A stretch of DNA of 54,928 nucleotides, taken from contig MNCI01030782.1 of assembly GCA_015680685.1 (NCBI GenBank), positions 87,331 to 142,258 of the forward strand. Reading direction: 5' to 3'. Positions 45,360 through 54,928 of the stretch are shown piece by piece. The notes beneath the pieces were generated by a model. The model ran no database searches and had not been told where the DNA came from. It saw nothing but the letters and a program-made list of their open reading frames with translations. Within the stretch, counting starts at the first letter, position 1. Every line of letters begins with the position of its first letter. Position numbers and translations under genes: made by a program. The stretch comes from Gnetum montanum. Taxonomy: Eukaryota > Streptophyta > Gnetopsida > Gnetales > Gnetaceae.

Positions 45360-46620
45360 CTTCACATTCCAGCTCACGCTGGGTACCCTTAGCAGCTAAT
45401 GATGGGAACTACACTATCCCAACTCACACTAGGCCTCCCCACCAGCAGCTCATGCTGGGCCTTCGTCCCCTCATTCACGTTGTGTCCCCAACATGCACGC
45501 TAGCGTCCCATATTCTAGCTCACGCTGGAATCTACAACTTGCCCTGGAACCCTTGCCTTCTGTTCACACTACCTAGGAACCTGGCAATCATGCTGCCAAC
45601 AGAAAAATAGAAAGGAGAACATGCCTTTCCAACTCACAGTGGCTGTGGCCTGACTCACACTGGGGCCTAGTCAACCACTCATGCTGATGGTTGACGTTGT
45701 ATGGAACAACGCTGCCCTAGAACAACAACTCACGCTACAAGAGACCCAGCCACTCACGATGCCTCTCTCTCTGGCACCCATGATGCCTATCCTAGCAAAA
45801 ACCTACCCACATTCATGTTGTCCTGCCTAAAATCAAAAATTTCCAAGACACGCTGCCCTGCCCTGAAGCTAAAAATTTACAATTCACGTTGGCAATTTCT
45901 TGCCCAAAAATCCAGAAAAATTTGCAGCTCACGCTACCCTGCCCTGAGGCCGAAAATTTGTAGCTCATGCTGCCAAGCCAAAGAATCTAGGACACTCATG
46001 CTGATAAGGAGGGTAGGAATGCTTATGCTGCCAGGAAGGTAGAAACACCCACAAAATACAAAGAATCCCTAAGCTCACACTGGCCTTCACCTGATAGTCA
46101 CACTGTAGGAGGCCATAAAAATCACGTTGTAGAAAAACCCAAGAAAATCCAAAAGGTCCACAATGTAGGAAACTCCAAAAAACTCATGTTGTTCTAGACA
46201 TTCCTAGTACCCACGCCTTGCACACACGCCCTAGGTGCTCATGCTGATGCCACAAACCCCAAATCAATCCCAAAATCGCATCCTAGAAAACCAAAATCAC
46301 AATCAAAGTTCTACCCTAGGTAACACTATTTGCAAAATGCTGAGAAAAATAGGAGAAAATGAGCTTACCTGTGCAGGGCCTTATCCCACGTTGGAATCCT
46401 AACTTGGGGAAGATGCCAAAGAAGGTTTTCACTCTCCTCCATGAATGCCAGGTCTGCCTGCCTCTTCCCCTTGTCTCGGCTTGCCTTTCCTCTGCCCTTG
46501 TCCTTCACGTTGCCTTGTGCACACTAATGTTGTTGACACTGTAGGTCACGCTGACGCTATAGGTCATGCTTCACTCCTAGCTCATGCTGCAGTCAAGAGG
46601 TCACGATAGCGCAAAATGCC
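45360..46620. repeat. TCACGCTG motif array upstream of the antisense gene
   Basis: About thirty copies of CTCACGCTG or one-step variants (CTCATGCTG, TTCACGTTG, CTCACACTG) at 20 to 50-base intervals, nearly all in the plus orientation, in otherwise unrelated sequence. The variants differ mainly at the CG, as expected from CpG deamination. For the antisense gene this is the promoter-side region (read as CAGCGTGAG). Open frames here (45317-45610, 45701-46042) are fortuitous. Confidence 0.65.
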
Positions 46621-46624
46621 CTTC

Positions 46625-46990
46625 CTCCACTTTAAAACCCTCTTTTAAACCCAACACATTCTATTTTCATTTTTATTTTCTTTTTTTTTTACTTTATTTT
46701 TCTCACTTTATATTTACTTTATTTGTTTAAATTTTTTTTCATTTATGTTTTATGTTAGCTTGCATTCCTCATTATTCTAGCCTTTGGCAATGAGGCCAAA
46801 AATTGTGATTATGCAAAGGAAGGGATGAAAAAGTTAAACTCAACAAAAAATAATACACACACACACACACACACATACATACATATATAAACATTTCAAA
46901 ATTTCATGAAATTTTAAAAAGTCTCGCAAACTCATCGTTTGCACAAAATCCAAAAAATCAAGAATGCTCTGTACACTCATGATAAGTCAA
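46625..46990. other. T-rich tract and microsatellite
   Basis: A T-rich stretch at 46660-46740 is followed by an (AC)n run at 46854-46875 that passes into ACAT/ATAT. It has no coding potential. An A-rich tract of opposite bias flanks the other side of the antisense gene (41005-41060). Confidence 0.6.
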
Positions 46991-46994
46991 CATG

Positions 46995-47085
46995 AATACA
47001 TGTGGCCTGATATGGCCCTAAAGTGACAACTGGCCCGATAAGTCCTTAAACTACCATTTGGCCCGGTATGATCTTAAATTTCCAT
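46995..47085 (+). repeat. Short tandem repeat before RT, about three 28-bp units
   Basis: Units begin GGCC(T/C)G(A/G)TA and contain CTTAAACTACCA-like ends, related to the 27-bp array at 40391 and to the 38-bp array at 50664. Confidence 0.55.
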
Positions 47086-47216
47086 GACTACTGCTACATC
47101 TTCCAATTTTGTCAATACATAGTTTGATTACCCTATGTTCGTTTACATTTAGCAACTCTTCTGCCAAGGGGGTGTCTCTTCCTTTGCTCCCATTTTAAAT
47201 TGGTAGGAACAAGCAC

Positions 47217-48725
47217 ATGGCCACCAAGAATATCCTCCCAATTTTGCCTCTTAGTGGACCATACGAGGAGGTAGAAAGAGCAATCAACCCAAAATCCTTG
47301 GATCTAGAGCCATCCACTCATACCAATTTAATAGCCTCCACTCAAGAAACATCAGACTGGCCTAAAAATTTGACTAAGACTTTGGATCTAGAAGCTGACA
47401 ATATCACTTAAGATCCTCTAGTTGAAATCCCCATTACTACATTCAATGGCGAAACTAGAACATTGAAATTAAGTGCCCTACTAGACTCACAACTTGTTGG
47501 TGACATCACTCAGGTACTAAACGACAACATAAAAATATTTGCATGGTCATATACTGACATGCCAGGATTAGACCCCCGAATCATCCAACACAACATCATT
47601 CTCGATGAAAAAATTAAACCGCTGAAACAAAAGGCACGGAAGGTTAGACCCAAGGTAGCATTGGCTATCTGTGCTGAAATCACAAAACTCTACCAAGTTC
47701 GTTTCATCCAGGTCATTGACTATTTCGATTGGGTATCAAACATTATTGTAGTCCCTAAGAAGAATGGTAGTATACGCATATGCATCGACTTCCGTGACCT
47801 TAACACAGCCGCTATAAAAGATGATTTCTTGTTACCTAGCATTGATTAACTTATAACTGCCGGGCATGCACTATTATCCTTTATGGATGGATTTTCAAGA
47901 TACAACCAAATAAGAATTAATCCAAAACATCAACTTAGAACAAATTTCATGACACCTTGGGGTACATTTTGTTATACTATGATGTCATTTGGCCTTAAAA
48001 ATGTAGGAGCTACATATCAACAAGCAATGACATATATATTTAGTGATTACATGCTCAATTTGCTCAATGATTACGTGGACGACATCGTGGTTAAATCCAA
48101 AACAACCAAACAACATGCAAAAGATCTAAACTTAGTGCTTAAACGTTGTCTCAAATATTACCTTAGACTCAATCTAAAGAAGTGTGTCTTTGGTGTCAAA
48201 ATAGGCAAGATACTTTGTTTCATAGTCTCTAAAACAGGAATATGAATAGACCTTGATAAAGTTAAGGCAATAATTAATATGCAACCGCCAAAGAACCTTA
48301 CCTAATTACGTGGTCTTCAAGGTAGGCTACAATTCATTAGATGCTTTATTGAGAGGTTGACAGATAAGTTGAGACCTATGTAGCACCTATTACAAAAAAA
48401 TGTGCATTTCCAATGGACCCAACAATGCCAAGAAGTGTTCGAAAACATAAAGCAAGAACTGGCTCAATTACCAACAATTTATCCCCTTCAAGGTGATAAT
48501 CCCTTCTATATCTACCTTGCAACTTCTTACACTTCCATCACATCAATGCTTTGTAAAAAATGTCAAGATGGAGCTGAGATCCCTGTATATTACCTAAGTC
48601 ATGCTCTAATTGCTTATGAACAACGATACAATGATGTAGAGAAATCATGCCTTGCCCTTGTTTTCTCCCTAAAGATAATGTACTCTGGGCTATCACCAAT
48701 AACATCTACGAGTCGAGTAGGATAG
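47217..48725 (+). pseudogene. Reverse transcriptase and first RNase H of element B
   Basis: N-terminal FAWSYTDMPGLDPRIIQHNI (about 47541-47600), then RFIQVIDYFDWVSNIIVVPK, VPKKNGSIRICIDFRDLN, and after a stop FMDGFSRYNQIRINP and MMSFGLKNVGATYQQAM. The catalytic box YVDD is at 48072-48083, intact. A gypsy-type RNase H follows from 48402 with FQWTQQCQEVF and IPVYYLSHALIAYEQRYND. Most breaks are single stops or small frameshifts. It would have copied the genomic RNA. Confidence 0.88.
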
Positions 48726-48729
48726 CTAG

Positions 48730-49300
48730 GTGGGAAGTAATGATCGCAGAATTTTACTTACACTATGTTGCCCAATCTTCCACAAAAGGTCAAGTAATAG
48801 CCACGCAATTAGCCGTTTCACCAACGCATGATCAGGCAATAGTTAACCCTAAATTCCATGATGTGAATGTTAACAGTATAGATACTGTACCTGATAACTA
48901 CAAGGAAATCATCTATTTCGATAGAGCTTCAACCTCCCGAGGACGAAGTGCTGCAGCCATTTTAACATAGCCCTTTGGAGAAATCCAACCCTTCACCTAC
49001 CGATTGACCTTTCCTTGTACCAATAATGTAGTAGAGTACGAAGGTCTTCTTAGAGGTCTTCAAGCAGCTTTAACTTCGGGAATCACACATCTTGTAGTTT
49101 GAGGTGATTCACAGTTAGTCATTAACCAAGTCATTAAGGTTTATGCATGTAAGGCTCTCCATTTGGAATCATATTCTGATTTGACCAAACATCTGCTGAG
49201 ACAACTAGTAGAAACTGATATACAGCATGTCCCTAGAAGTGAAAACACCATTGCTGATGCACTCGCTACACTAGCCTTAAACATGACACCTGAAATGTTC
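48730..49300 (+). pseudogene. Archaeal-like second RNase H of element B
   Basis: The frame contains IIYFDRAST (first Asp), NNVVEYEGLLRGLQAAL (Glu), GDSQLVINQV (Asp) and SENTIADALATLALNM (last Asp). All four metal-binding residues of the RNase HI fold are therefore visible, despite an internal stop before GDSQ. A second, archaeal-like RNase H after the first is diagnostic of the Tat lineage (Ogre, Retand and relatives). Confidence 0.85.
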
Positions 49301-49329
49301 CATGTGTTGCCCAGCTCTATAACAAGCTG

Positions 49330-50638
49330 TGCCGAGCCTATAATTAACACTCTTGGTAGAATACCTATAGCATCCATTAGTAAAAAACACGCAATAGAAT
49401 GGTACGATGACATAAAAGAGTACCTTCTAATAGGTGAACCTCCACAACACTTGACAAATGCTCAAAAGGATGTTGTGCGAAAAAGCTTCTAGAAATATGC
49501 ATTAATAGGAGACACCTTGTGTCGTAAATCCTATGAAGGCATTCTGTTGATGTGTGTTAGTAGAATCTACGGTCAAACGATTGTAGAACAAGTCCACGAA
49601 GGACTTTGTGAAGGGCACATAGCACCTAAAGCAATAGCAACAAAGATTAGGCGCTTAGGCTACTACTAGCCACACATGGAGTATGATTGCATCTCCAAGG
49701 TTAGAACATGTGACATTTTCCAAAAGCATAATAATCTAATACATGTGCCACCTAACGAATTGCACATAACACAAATCACATGGCCATTCCAAAAATGGGG
49801 ATTAGACTTAATTGGACCAATAACGCCATCATCCTCTGTGGGACATAGCTTTATTATTACTGCAGCTGAATACTTCACAAAATGGGTAGAAGCTGTTCCC
49901 CTTAGGAAGACTACTTCAAAACATATTTTCACTTTCATAATAGAAAATATTGTGACCCGTTTTGGTATTCTAATGACCATCATTACTGACAATGGGCCAC
50001 AGTTTAGCAATGTAGATACTAAAAGCTTCTGTGAAAGCCTAGGCATTAAACAGCCATTTTCATCACCTTACTAGCCACAGAGCAATGGCCAAGCGGAGGC
50101 TACAAACAAAACTATCATCATGGTGCTCAAAAAGATGCTAAATCAAAGTAAGAAACGATGGCATGAACAATTAGTCTACGCATTGTGGGCATATAGAACG
50201 ACACATCAAACATCCATAGGTAAAACTCCATATAGTCTTGTGTATGAATTTGAAGCTATCTTACCTTTAGGGCTATAGGTTTTCTCATTGCAGATTGCTC
50301 TCTCGGGCCTCGTTGATGAAAGTCAAAACAATGAACTATGCATTGCTGATCTTGACTCGGTGGAGGAAGAACATGTGTGAACAGTTGATCAAATCGAGTG
50401 GTACCAGAAACAACAACGGCAATGACACAAACACGATATACACAACTGCCCCATCAAAGAAGGAGACTTAGTCCTTAAAGCCGCCCGTGAACATTTAGAC
50501 AAATTCTCAGCCAACTGGGAAGGGCCTTACTTGGTCACCAAGGCATACAATAATGGAGCATTCAAACTTGCTGACATGAATAGGAATGAGTTTTCTAATC
50601 CTACAAATCACGTGTACCTAAACCAGTATTATGTATGA
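49330..50638 (+). pseudogene. Integrase of element B
   Basis: An N-terminal zinc-binding region near 49590-49720 includes VHEGLCEGH and C..F.KH. The core has WGLDLIGPITPSSS (first Asp, about 49800), TIITDNGPQFSN (second Asp, about 49985) and QSNGQAEATNK (Glu, about 50080). YALWAYRTTHQTSIGKTPYS follows. The C-terminal part is NWEGPYLVTKAYNNGAFKL (about 50515-50570), ending in a TGA at about 50638. It has several stops. The catalytic triad D,D,E is preserved. Confidence 0.88.
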
Positions 50639-50663
50639 TGAATTTAAGGTACATAATAGTCAA

Positions 50664-50858
50664 GGCATCATGACTTAAAACTGATACCACAAAATAGTCC
50701 TGGAATCATGACTTAAAACTGATACCATAGAATAGTCTTGGCATCATGACTTAAAACTGATACCACAGAACAGTCCTGGAATCATGACTTAAAACTAATA
50801 CCATAGAACAGTCCTGGCATCATGACTTAAAACTGATACCACATAATAGTCCTGGCAT
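50664..50858 (+). repeat. 38-bp tandem repeat array, five copies
   Basis: Copies of CATCATGACTTAAAACTGAT recur every 38 bases (core at 50669, 50707, 50745, 50783, 50821), starting about 25 bases after the integrase stop. The ATGACTTAAAACT core resembles the cores of the 27-bp and 28-bp arrays elsewhere in B. Confidence 0.88.
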
Positions 50859-50859
50859 G

Positions 50860-52058
50860 GGCCAAAAACTTGCTCTGTAATTTGTCTCATGGGCCATGAA
50901 GAGGCTGATGCTATTCATGATTCTATTTGCTTTGAAATTGCACTCGGTGGCTCCGTCTCCTTGTTCATCTCCTTATTTAAAGTGCTTAGTTAACTGATTC
51001 ATTTGTGTTTTTCTTGTCTTATTGAAGTTGCGTTCGTAGGATGACACGCTTGAGGCATTCATGCATAGATGCATTTCATCACGATGAAAAGGTATCACAT
51101 TCTTCCTGATGCACGTAACTGGGTTAATCAATCCATCATAAGTACATTCCTAACTCCTGATACATTCCCTATTCGCCCATCATGCCCCTTTATCCCATCT
51201 AATTACATCCCCTAGATGCATTCTACTCATCCCAAAGCTCTTGATGCACTATTGCACACTGTGGCCCTCTAAGCAGTTGCAACACAAAACACAGTACACA
51301 ATGCATGATACAAAATGCAAGTGCTCAAACATGAGCACAACAATAAAAGCAAAGCTCTTCCAAAAAGACCAAAAAGAAAAAGAAAAAGAAAACAAAAAAA
51401 CAAAAGAAAAGAAGAAGCAAACAAAAAGAAAAAGAACAAAAAGTCAAAGGGAAAAATGCACGGAAAAGGTCTTCATGACCTCATTGACATCATAAACAAA
51501 AGACTATTGGCTATTCTCATGCAAGCCCTAGGCGAGAAGGAAATTTTCTTGGAAAACAGTTACACTTGTGTCTCAAACAGACCATGTTGCACATCATCGC
51601 GTGGCTTTGGCTATTTACAACAGGCCCCATAAACACTCTATAAGAGTCTCGTTTCTCCAAAGAACACACCTTCTATGTATTGGATTTGGCTATTTATAAC
51701 AGGCCTCATAAACACTTTATAAGAGTCCCATTTATCCAAAGAATGCACCTTCTATGTCTTGGCTCTGACTCTGCTAAAAACTAGCTACTAACAAGGACCA
51801 AAGATACAACTCATTCACATGAGAGCATTTCCTCTCCCACAATCCTTGCAGCAATCATAGTTGTTAACCAACCCTTGGTTTCCCCTGGTTACAATCAATT
51901 CCCTTGCATCTTGAACCACATTCCCTCAAATCAAATGTACTTTTGAAAACAGTGCGATGACATCCGACCAAGGGCCGATAGATAATGCTTGGTACCTGGT
52001 TGTTCTTGGTGTTTGCACTTCTTTGTCAACGCCTCTCAAGTGGATTCCTCCAGATGTC
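50860..52058. other. 3' untranslated region of element B
   Basis: No coding domain. It contains an A/G-rich tract at 51355-51460 that creates Lys-rich frames in both overlapping readings, and a 79-bp tandem duplication (GGCTATTTA at 51609 and 51688) at about 51605-51765. Confidence 0.65.
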
Positions 52059-52074
52059 AACAAAGAGGAGCTAA
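52059..52074 (+). other. Polypurine tract of element B
   Basis: AACAAAGAGGAGCTAA immediately before the 3' LTR is a plausible plus-strand primer. It differs from the TCGTGGGG type of the other elements. Confidence 0.65.
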
Positions 52075-53550
52075 TGAAACACCACTAGTTTTGGACTCAC
52101 ACTTGAGCAAGAACAACTCACACTTAAGCTTTCAGAGGAAACATTTTGGATAACACACGCTGGCTTGTCCTAGGAACTCATGCTGGTTTGCAATTTTCTT
52201 AGTCATGTTGTAGTCACGCTAAGGTCACACTGGTAGTGTGAGTACAACGTGATTGACTCTCACAGACTCAAAACCAAGTCAAAGTGATTGGATTTCCAAA
52301 ATGCAAGTCATCCTCAGAGCATATCCTTGACAACTTTAGGCCCCTACCTTCAGAATGCCAGATTTCAGCTCAAAATTGTAAGTTTCTGCAAGTTTTCACA
52401 GGTCATGCTGTGGTCACACTAGTAGCGTGACTTCAGCGTGACCTGTCATAAATGGCTCAAAACAAGGCACTTTTAGGGTCAATTCATTAATCACAATCAG
52501 GCAATCCTTACACTTCAAGAATCAGGCTTCAAAATTCAAAATTTGGTGAAACATTGCAAGTCTTTGCTCACTCACACTAAAGTCAATTTGTAGCGTGAGT
52601 GTAGCATGAGCATGCTAAGGACACGCTGCGACAAAATCAACTTACACTGGAAGTCTTCATCAGGTAGAGACGTCTCAAACAACCACAGAACCACTTGAAT
52701 CGACATCCTGCGGTAGTCAAGTAAAAAACCCAGAAGTCATTTCATTTCATTGTAAATTTTTAGTCGTGAGCTTGTCAGGCTCTTACGCTCCAAATTATGT
52801 GCTTCTGTGCGAGTGTAAGCCAGCTTGGGCAAGTTGTCACATGTTGTAAGATACAATGTACCTAGTTAAGAACGTAGCTTGTCGATACACATCCAACTCA
52901 CACATAGCTGTCCATCGGACACGTGTCACTAGATCTATTTTCCTTTCATCTCTCAGCCGTTGATTCCATTCTTGAATTCTACACCCAAGCCCAGCCAAAC
53001 CCTATAAATACCCTATCAATTCACATAAACAGGGTTGGCAATTTTGAAGTTTGATGGCTTAGGAAACTCAGACCAGCAACCCTTGGGTGCTCAGCACACT
53101 TGACTCCTAGCATCCAAGCACTTCTGAAACACATCACATCACCCCAGGGCTTGGCGCCTGACCTGCCATCCACATGTACAGCTACGCTTTGACCTGTGCA
53201 CATCTTTTCTAAGCAATACAATATAGTTCATTTTGCCAGCCATTATTCTATTTGCTCTGTTGTACATTTGGTTTACGTTTTGTTCATGATACAGTTCTGC
53301 ATATGTTTTTGTTTACAATTCACACGCATTATTTACAATTAAGACATTAGTTATGATAACACTAGCACAAGCTATAGTTTACGCTTGGGGAAGTCCTTGG
53401 TTGATTTGTGTGCAGACCACCCAAGGCACTCTGCCTTCGTTTTCTTTTCTAGCTTGCCCTCGAGCAAAGGCAGGGTCAGCTATGTCTGTCCGACAATCTT
53501 TCGGTGTTTGTTTCCCTTCCAGCCTTACACCAACGATTTAGGTCAATACA
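52075..53550 (+). repeat. 3' LTR of element B
   Basis: Runs TGAAACACCACTAG to GTCAATACA, 1476 bases, with the same order as 34845-36355 including the motif cluster and TATA at 53002-53010. Small deletions account for the length difference. Confidence 0.92.
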
Positions 53551-53574
53551 AGTACCTTGCCACTCATCATTGAG
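53551..53574 (+). repeat. Remainder of C 3' LTR plus target duplications
   Basis: AGTAC (53551-53555) is B's right duplication. CTTGCCACTCATCA (53556-53569) completes the 3' LTR of C. TTGAG (53570-53574) is C's right duplication. Confidence 0.88.
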
Positions 53575-53808
53575 TAAAAGTTCAATTTCAATTTTAATTT
53601 GATAACTCTAAATTAATCCATTCAATTTTTGACAAAGGGAAAAGATTCGCTTGACCAAATTATAGATATATATTATAAATATATATAGTTAAACTGCTAT
53701 TTCTCTAGTTTAGCTTTTACAATGAACTTAGATACTCATTATATATCATTTTAGACTTTATAGGTACTAACATTAAGTATCTAGATAAAAGTTGAGAACT
53801 TTTATCCT
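53575..53808. other. AT-rich flank
   Basis: No ORF, LTR or repeat recognised. It continues the DNA into which C inserted. Confidence 0.5.
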
Positions 53809-54532
53809 AACATGAACTTTTGTACTTATTTTAGGTTAAACTTAGCTAACTTAGATAATTCATCAATTAAAGATATCATGCTTATTTGAGAATAATCTTT
53901 ACTTAAATTATAACATAATTTTGGTTACTAATCAACTTATGCTAATTTTGACTTGATGATGAATGAATTAGCTTTCTTCAAAGAGCTATATGTCAAGATT
54001 TTGAACATATAAACTTGAGAGTAAAGTGGAAATATTTGAATGTAAAGACATTACTTAGAAAACCAAATGTAAAAACAATTAATACACTTTGATGGAAATT
54101 ATTCACTTACACTTCCTCAACCAACATATACTTATACATCTACATTGTTCATATGAACTATGTTTTGTCTCAACATGAACTTTTATACTAATTTGAGGTT
54201 AAACTTACCTAACTTAGATAATTCATCAATTCAAGATGTCATCCTTATTTGAGCATAATCTTTACTTAAATTATAACATAGTTTTGGTTACTAATCAACT
54301 TATGGTAATTTTGACTTGATGATGAATGAATCAACTTCCTTCAAAGAGCTATAGGTCAAAATTTTGAACATATAAACTTAATAGTAAAGTAGAAATATTT
54401 GAATGTAAAGACCTTGCATAGAAAACCAAATGCACAAACAATTAATACACTTTGATGTAGTTATTCACTTTCACTCCCTCAACCAACATATACTTGTATA
54501 TGTACATTGCTCATATGAACTATGTTTTGTCT
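53809..54532. repeat. Tandem duplication, period 363 bp, two copies
   Basis: Copies at 53809-54171 and 54172-54532 are roughly 90% alike over their whole length, both starting AACATGAACTTTT and ending ATGAACTATGTTTTGTCT. It is very AT-rich and contains no ORF. It could be the edge of a satellite or a simple local duplication. Confidence 0.85.
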
Positions 54533-54928
54533 ATGTAGCTTTATTGAAATGCCTTTGTAATGTAGATAGACTCTCTAGATATATTGCATAGAAATATACA
54601 TGCTATGAATTTTGAAAAGATCATTAAAAAAATTACGAAGTGTTTGGTAACATGTAGAACAAAAAAAAAAACAAATTTAGACTTTTAGTATCCACTAATG
54701 TACTCAAAAGTAAGACATTGCAAGAAAATGTGATATAATCTTTAATGCCATTTGTATTGCATAGTCAATGTACTTTTCACTATGACTTTTGAGACATCTG
54801 TCTTTCAAATCTTAGATGAGATCCCATTTAGACTTTGTGAATTGTGCAATTATATTGAACTCATCACCTATGAGTACAAAGCTTTGAGTACTCATTAATA
54901 GTTCAATTTGTTGATGTATCACCAATAG
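54533..54928. other. AT-rich right flank
   Basis: A short poly-A run at 54660-54672. No coding or repeat signal was seen up to the window end. Confidence 0.5.

Larger units (their letters stand above)
40307..47206 (+). other. Putative sense-strand intron between protease and RT of element B
   Basis: The donor GGGAAG|GTGAGTATAAG at 40307 is a near-perfect plant 5' splice site. An acceptor with a pyrimidine-rich run, CTCTTCCTTTGCTCCC...GGTAG, ends at 47206, ten bases before the first Met of the RT frame. Ogre elements of the same clade are known to splice between protease and RT. The carried phase does not restore the frame in this decayed copy, so the exact sites are unproven. The block holds the 27-bp repeats, the antisense gene, its motif-rich upstream region and a microsatellite. 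Confidence 0.4.
34845..53550 (+). mobile_element. Element B: Tat/Ogre-like Ty3/gypsy retrotransposon with an antisense gene
   Basis: 5' LTR 34845-36355, leader, gag, protease, a 6.9-kb intron-like block with an antisense spliced gene, RT, RNase H, archaeal-like RNase H, integrase, tandem repeats, polypurine site, and 3' LTR 52075-53550. The double RNase H and the gag/PR style place it in the Tat clade. The LTRs differ visibly (roughly one base in ten), and all coding regions carry stops, so it is old but younger than C, which it interrupts. Confidence 0.9.
27971..53569 (+). mobile_element. Element C: gag-protease retrotransposon split by element B
   Basis: 5' LTR 27971-28730, primer site 28731-28750, gag and protease 28876-31722, conserved tail 31783-32091, noncoding region to 34027, polypurine site, and 3' LTR 34046-34844 continued at 53556-53569. 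Without B its length is about 6.9 kb. It has no RT, RNase H or integrase and no gap that looks like a recent deletion of them, so it was probably a non-autonomous gag-carrying family mobilised in trans. TTGAG duplications close it. Confidence 0.88.

Noticed and set aside
45317-46042. Two plus-strand frames of about 100 codons rich in His/Ser/Pro
   Set aside because: They fall in the TCACGCTG motif array; composition and lack of any domain point to chance openness.
46854-46890. AC microsatellite as a regulatory element
   Set aside because: Ordinary simple repeat with no other evidence.
51241-51632. Lys-rich frames resembling a basic nuclear protein
   Set aside because: Two overlapping frames are open over an A/G-rich tract, so low complexity explains them.

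Overview
This window looks like nuclear, heterochromatic DNA from a large-genome seed plant. I found no host gene, rRNA, tRNA, CRISPR array or bacterial-style operon. Almost every base belongs to decayed, nested Ty3/gypsy LTR retrotransposons. The species cannot be read from the sequence. The evidence for a plant is the Athila-like and Tat-like domain sets, tRNA-Asp-type primer binding sites, an archaeal-like second RNase H, plant U2-type introns, and frequent CAA/CAG to TAA/TAG decay of the kind expected from long-term cytosine methylation.

Layout, left to right. (F) 1-974, the right part of a plus-strand LTR. (D) about 975-5454, a minus-strand Athila-like element with 5' LTR, primer site and gag-protease, and no pol. 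(G) about 5455-8580, a minus-strand relative with LTR, primer site and gag. (H) about 8946-9260, a minus-strand gag scrap. (A) 9580-18055, a plus-strand element closed by a perfect ACAAT target duplication. It has gag and a long extra sense ORF but no pol. (E) 18606-27819, a minus-strand element with gag joined directly to RT, then RNase H, integrase and a remnant of the extra ORF; a solo LTR (20553-21402) is nested in it. (C) 27971-53569, a plus-strand gag-protease element with no pol, closed by a perfect TTGAG duplication; its 3' LTR is split by B. (B) 34845-53550, an 18.7 kb Tat/Ogre-like element with full gag, protease, RT, RNase H, second RNase H and integrase. The window ends in AT-rich flank with a 363-bp tandem duplication.

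A, C, D, E, F, G and the solo LTR form one LTR superfamily. They share GATATC-type palindromes just upstream of a CTATAAATA box, TGATGA...TCATCA termini, a degenerate tRNA-Asp primer site, and the same gag with a shortened zinc knuckle. A, C and D encode no polymerase and probably depended on a relative such as the ancestor of E.

The most unusual object is inside B. Between protease and RT lies about 6.9 kb that could be a sense-strand intron (a GTGAGT donor at 40307 and a pyrimidine-rich AG at 47206), in the position where Ogre elements are known to carry an intron. On the opposite strand this block holds a decayed gene of about seven exons with canonical GT-AG introns (41212-45061). About thirty copies of a TCACGCTG-like motif lie directly upstream of it, and the same motif is abundant in B's LTRs and leader. 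Related tandem repeats occur after protease, before RT and after integrase.
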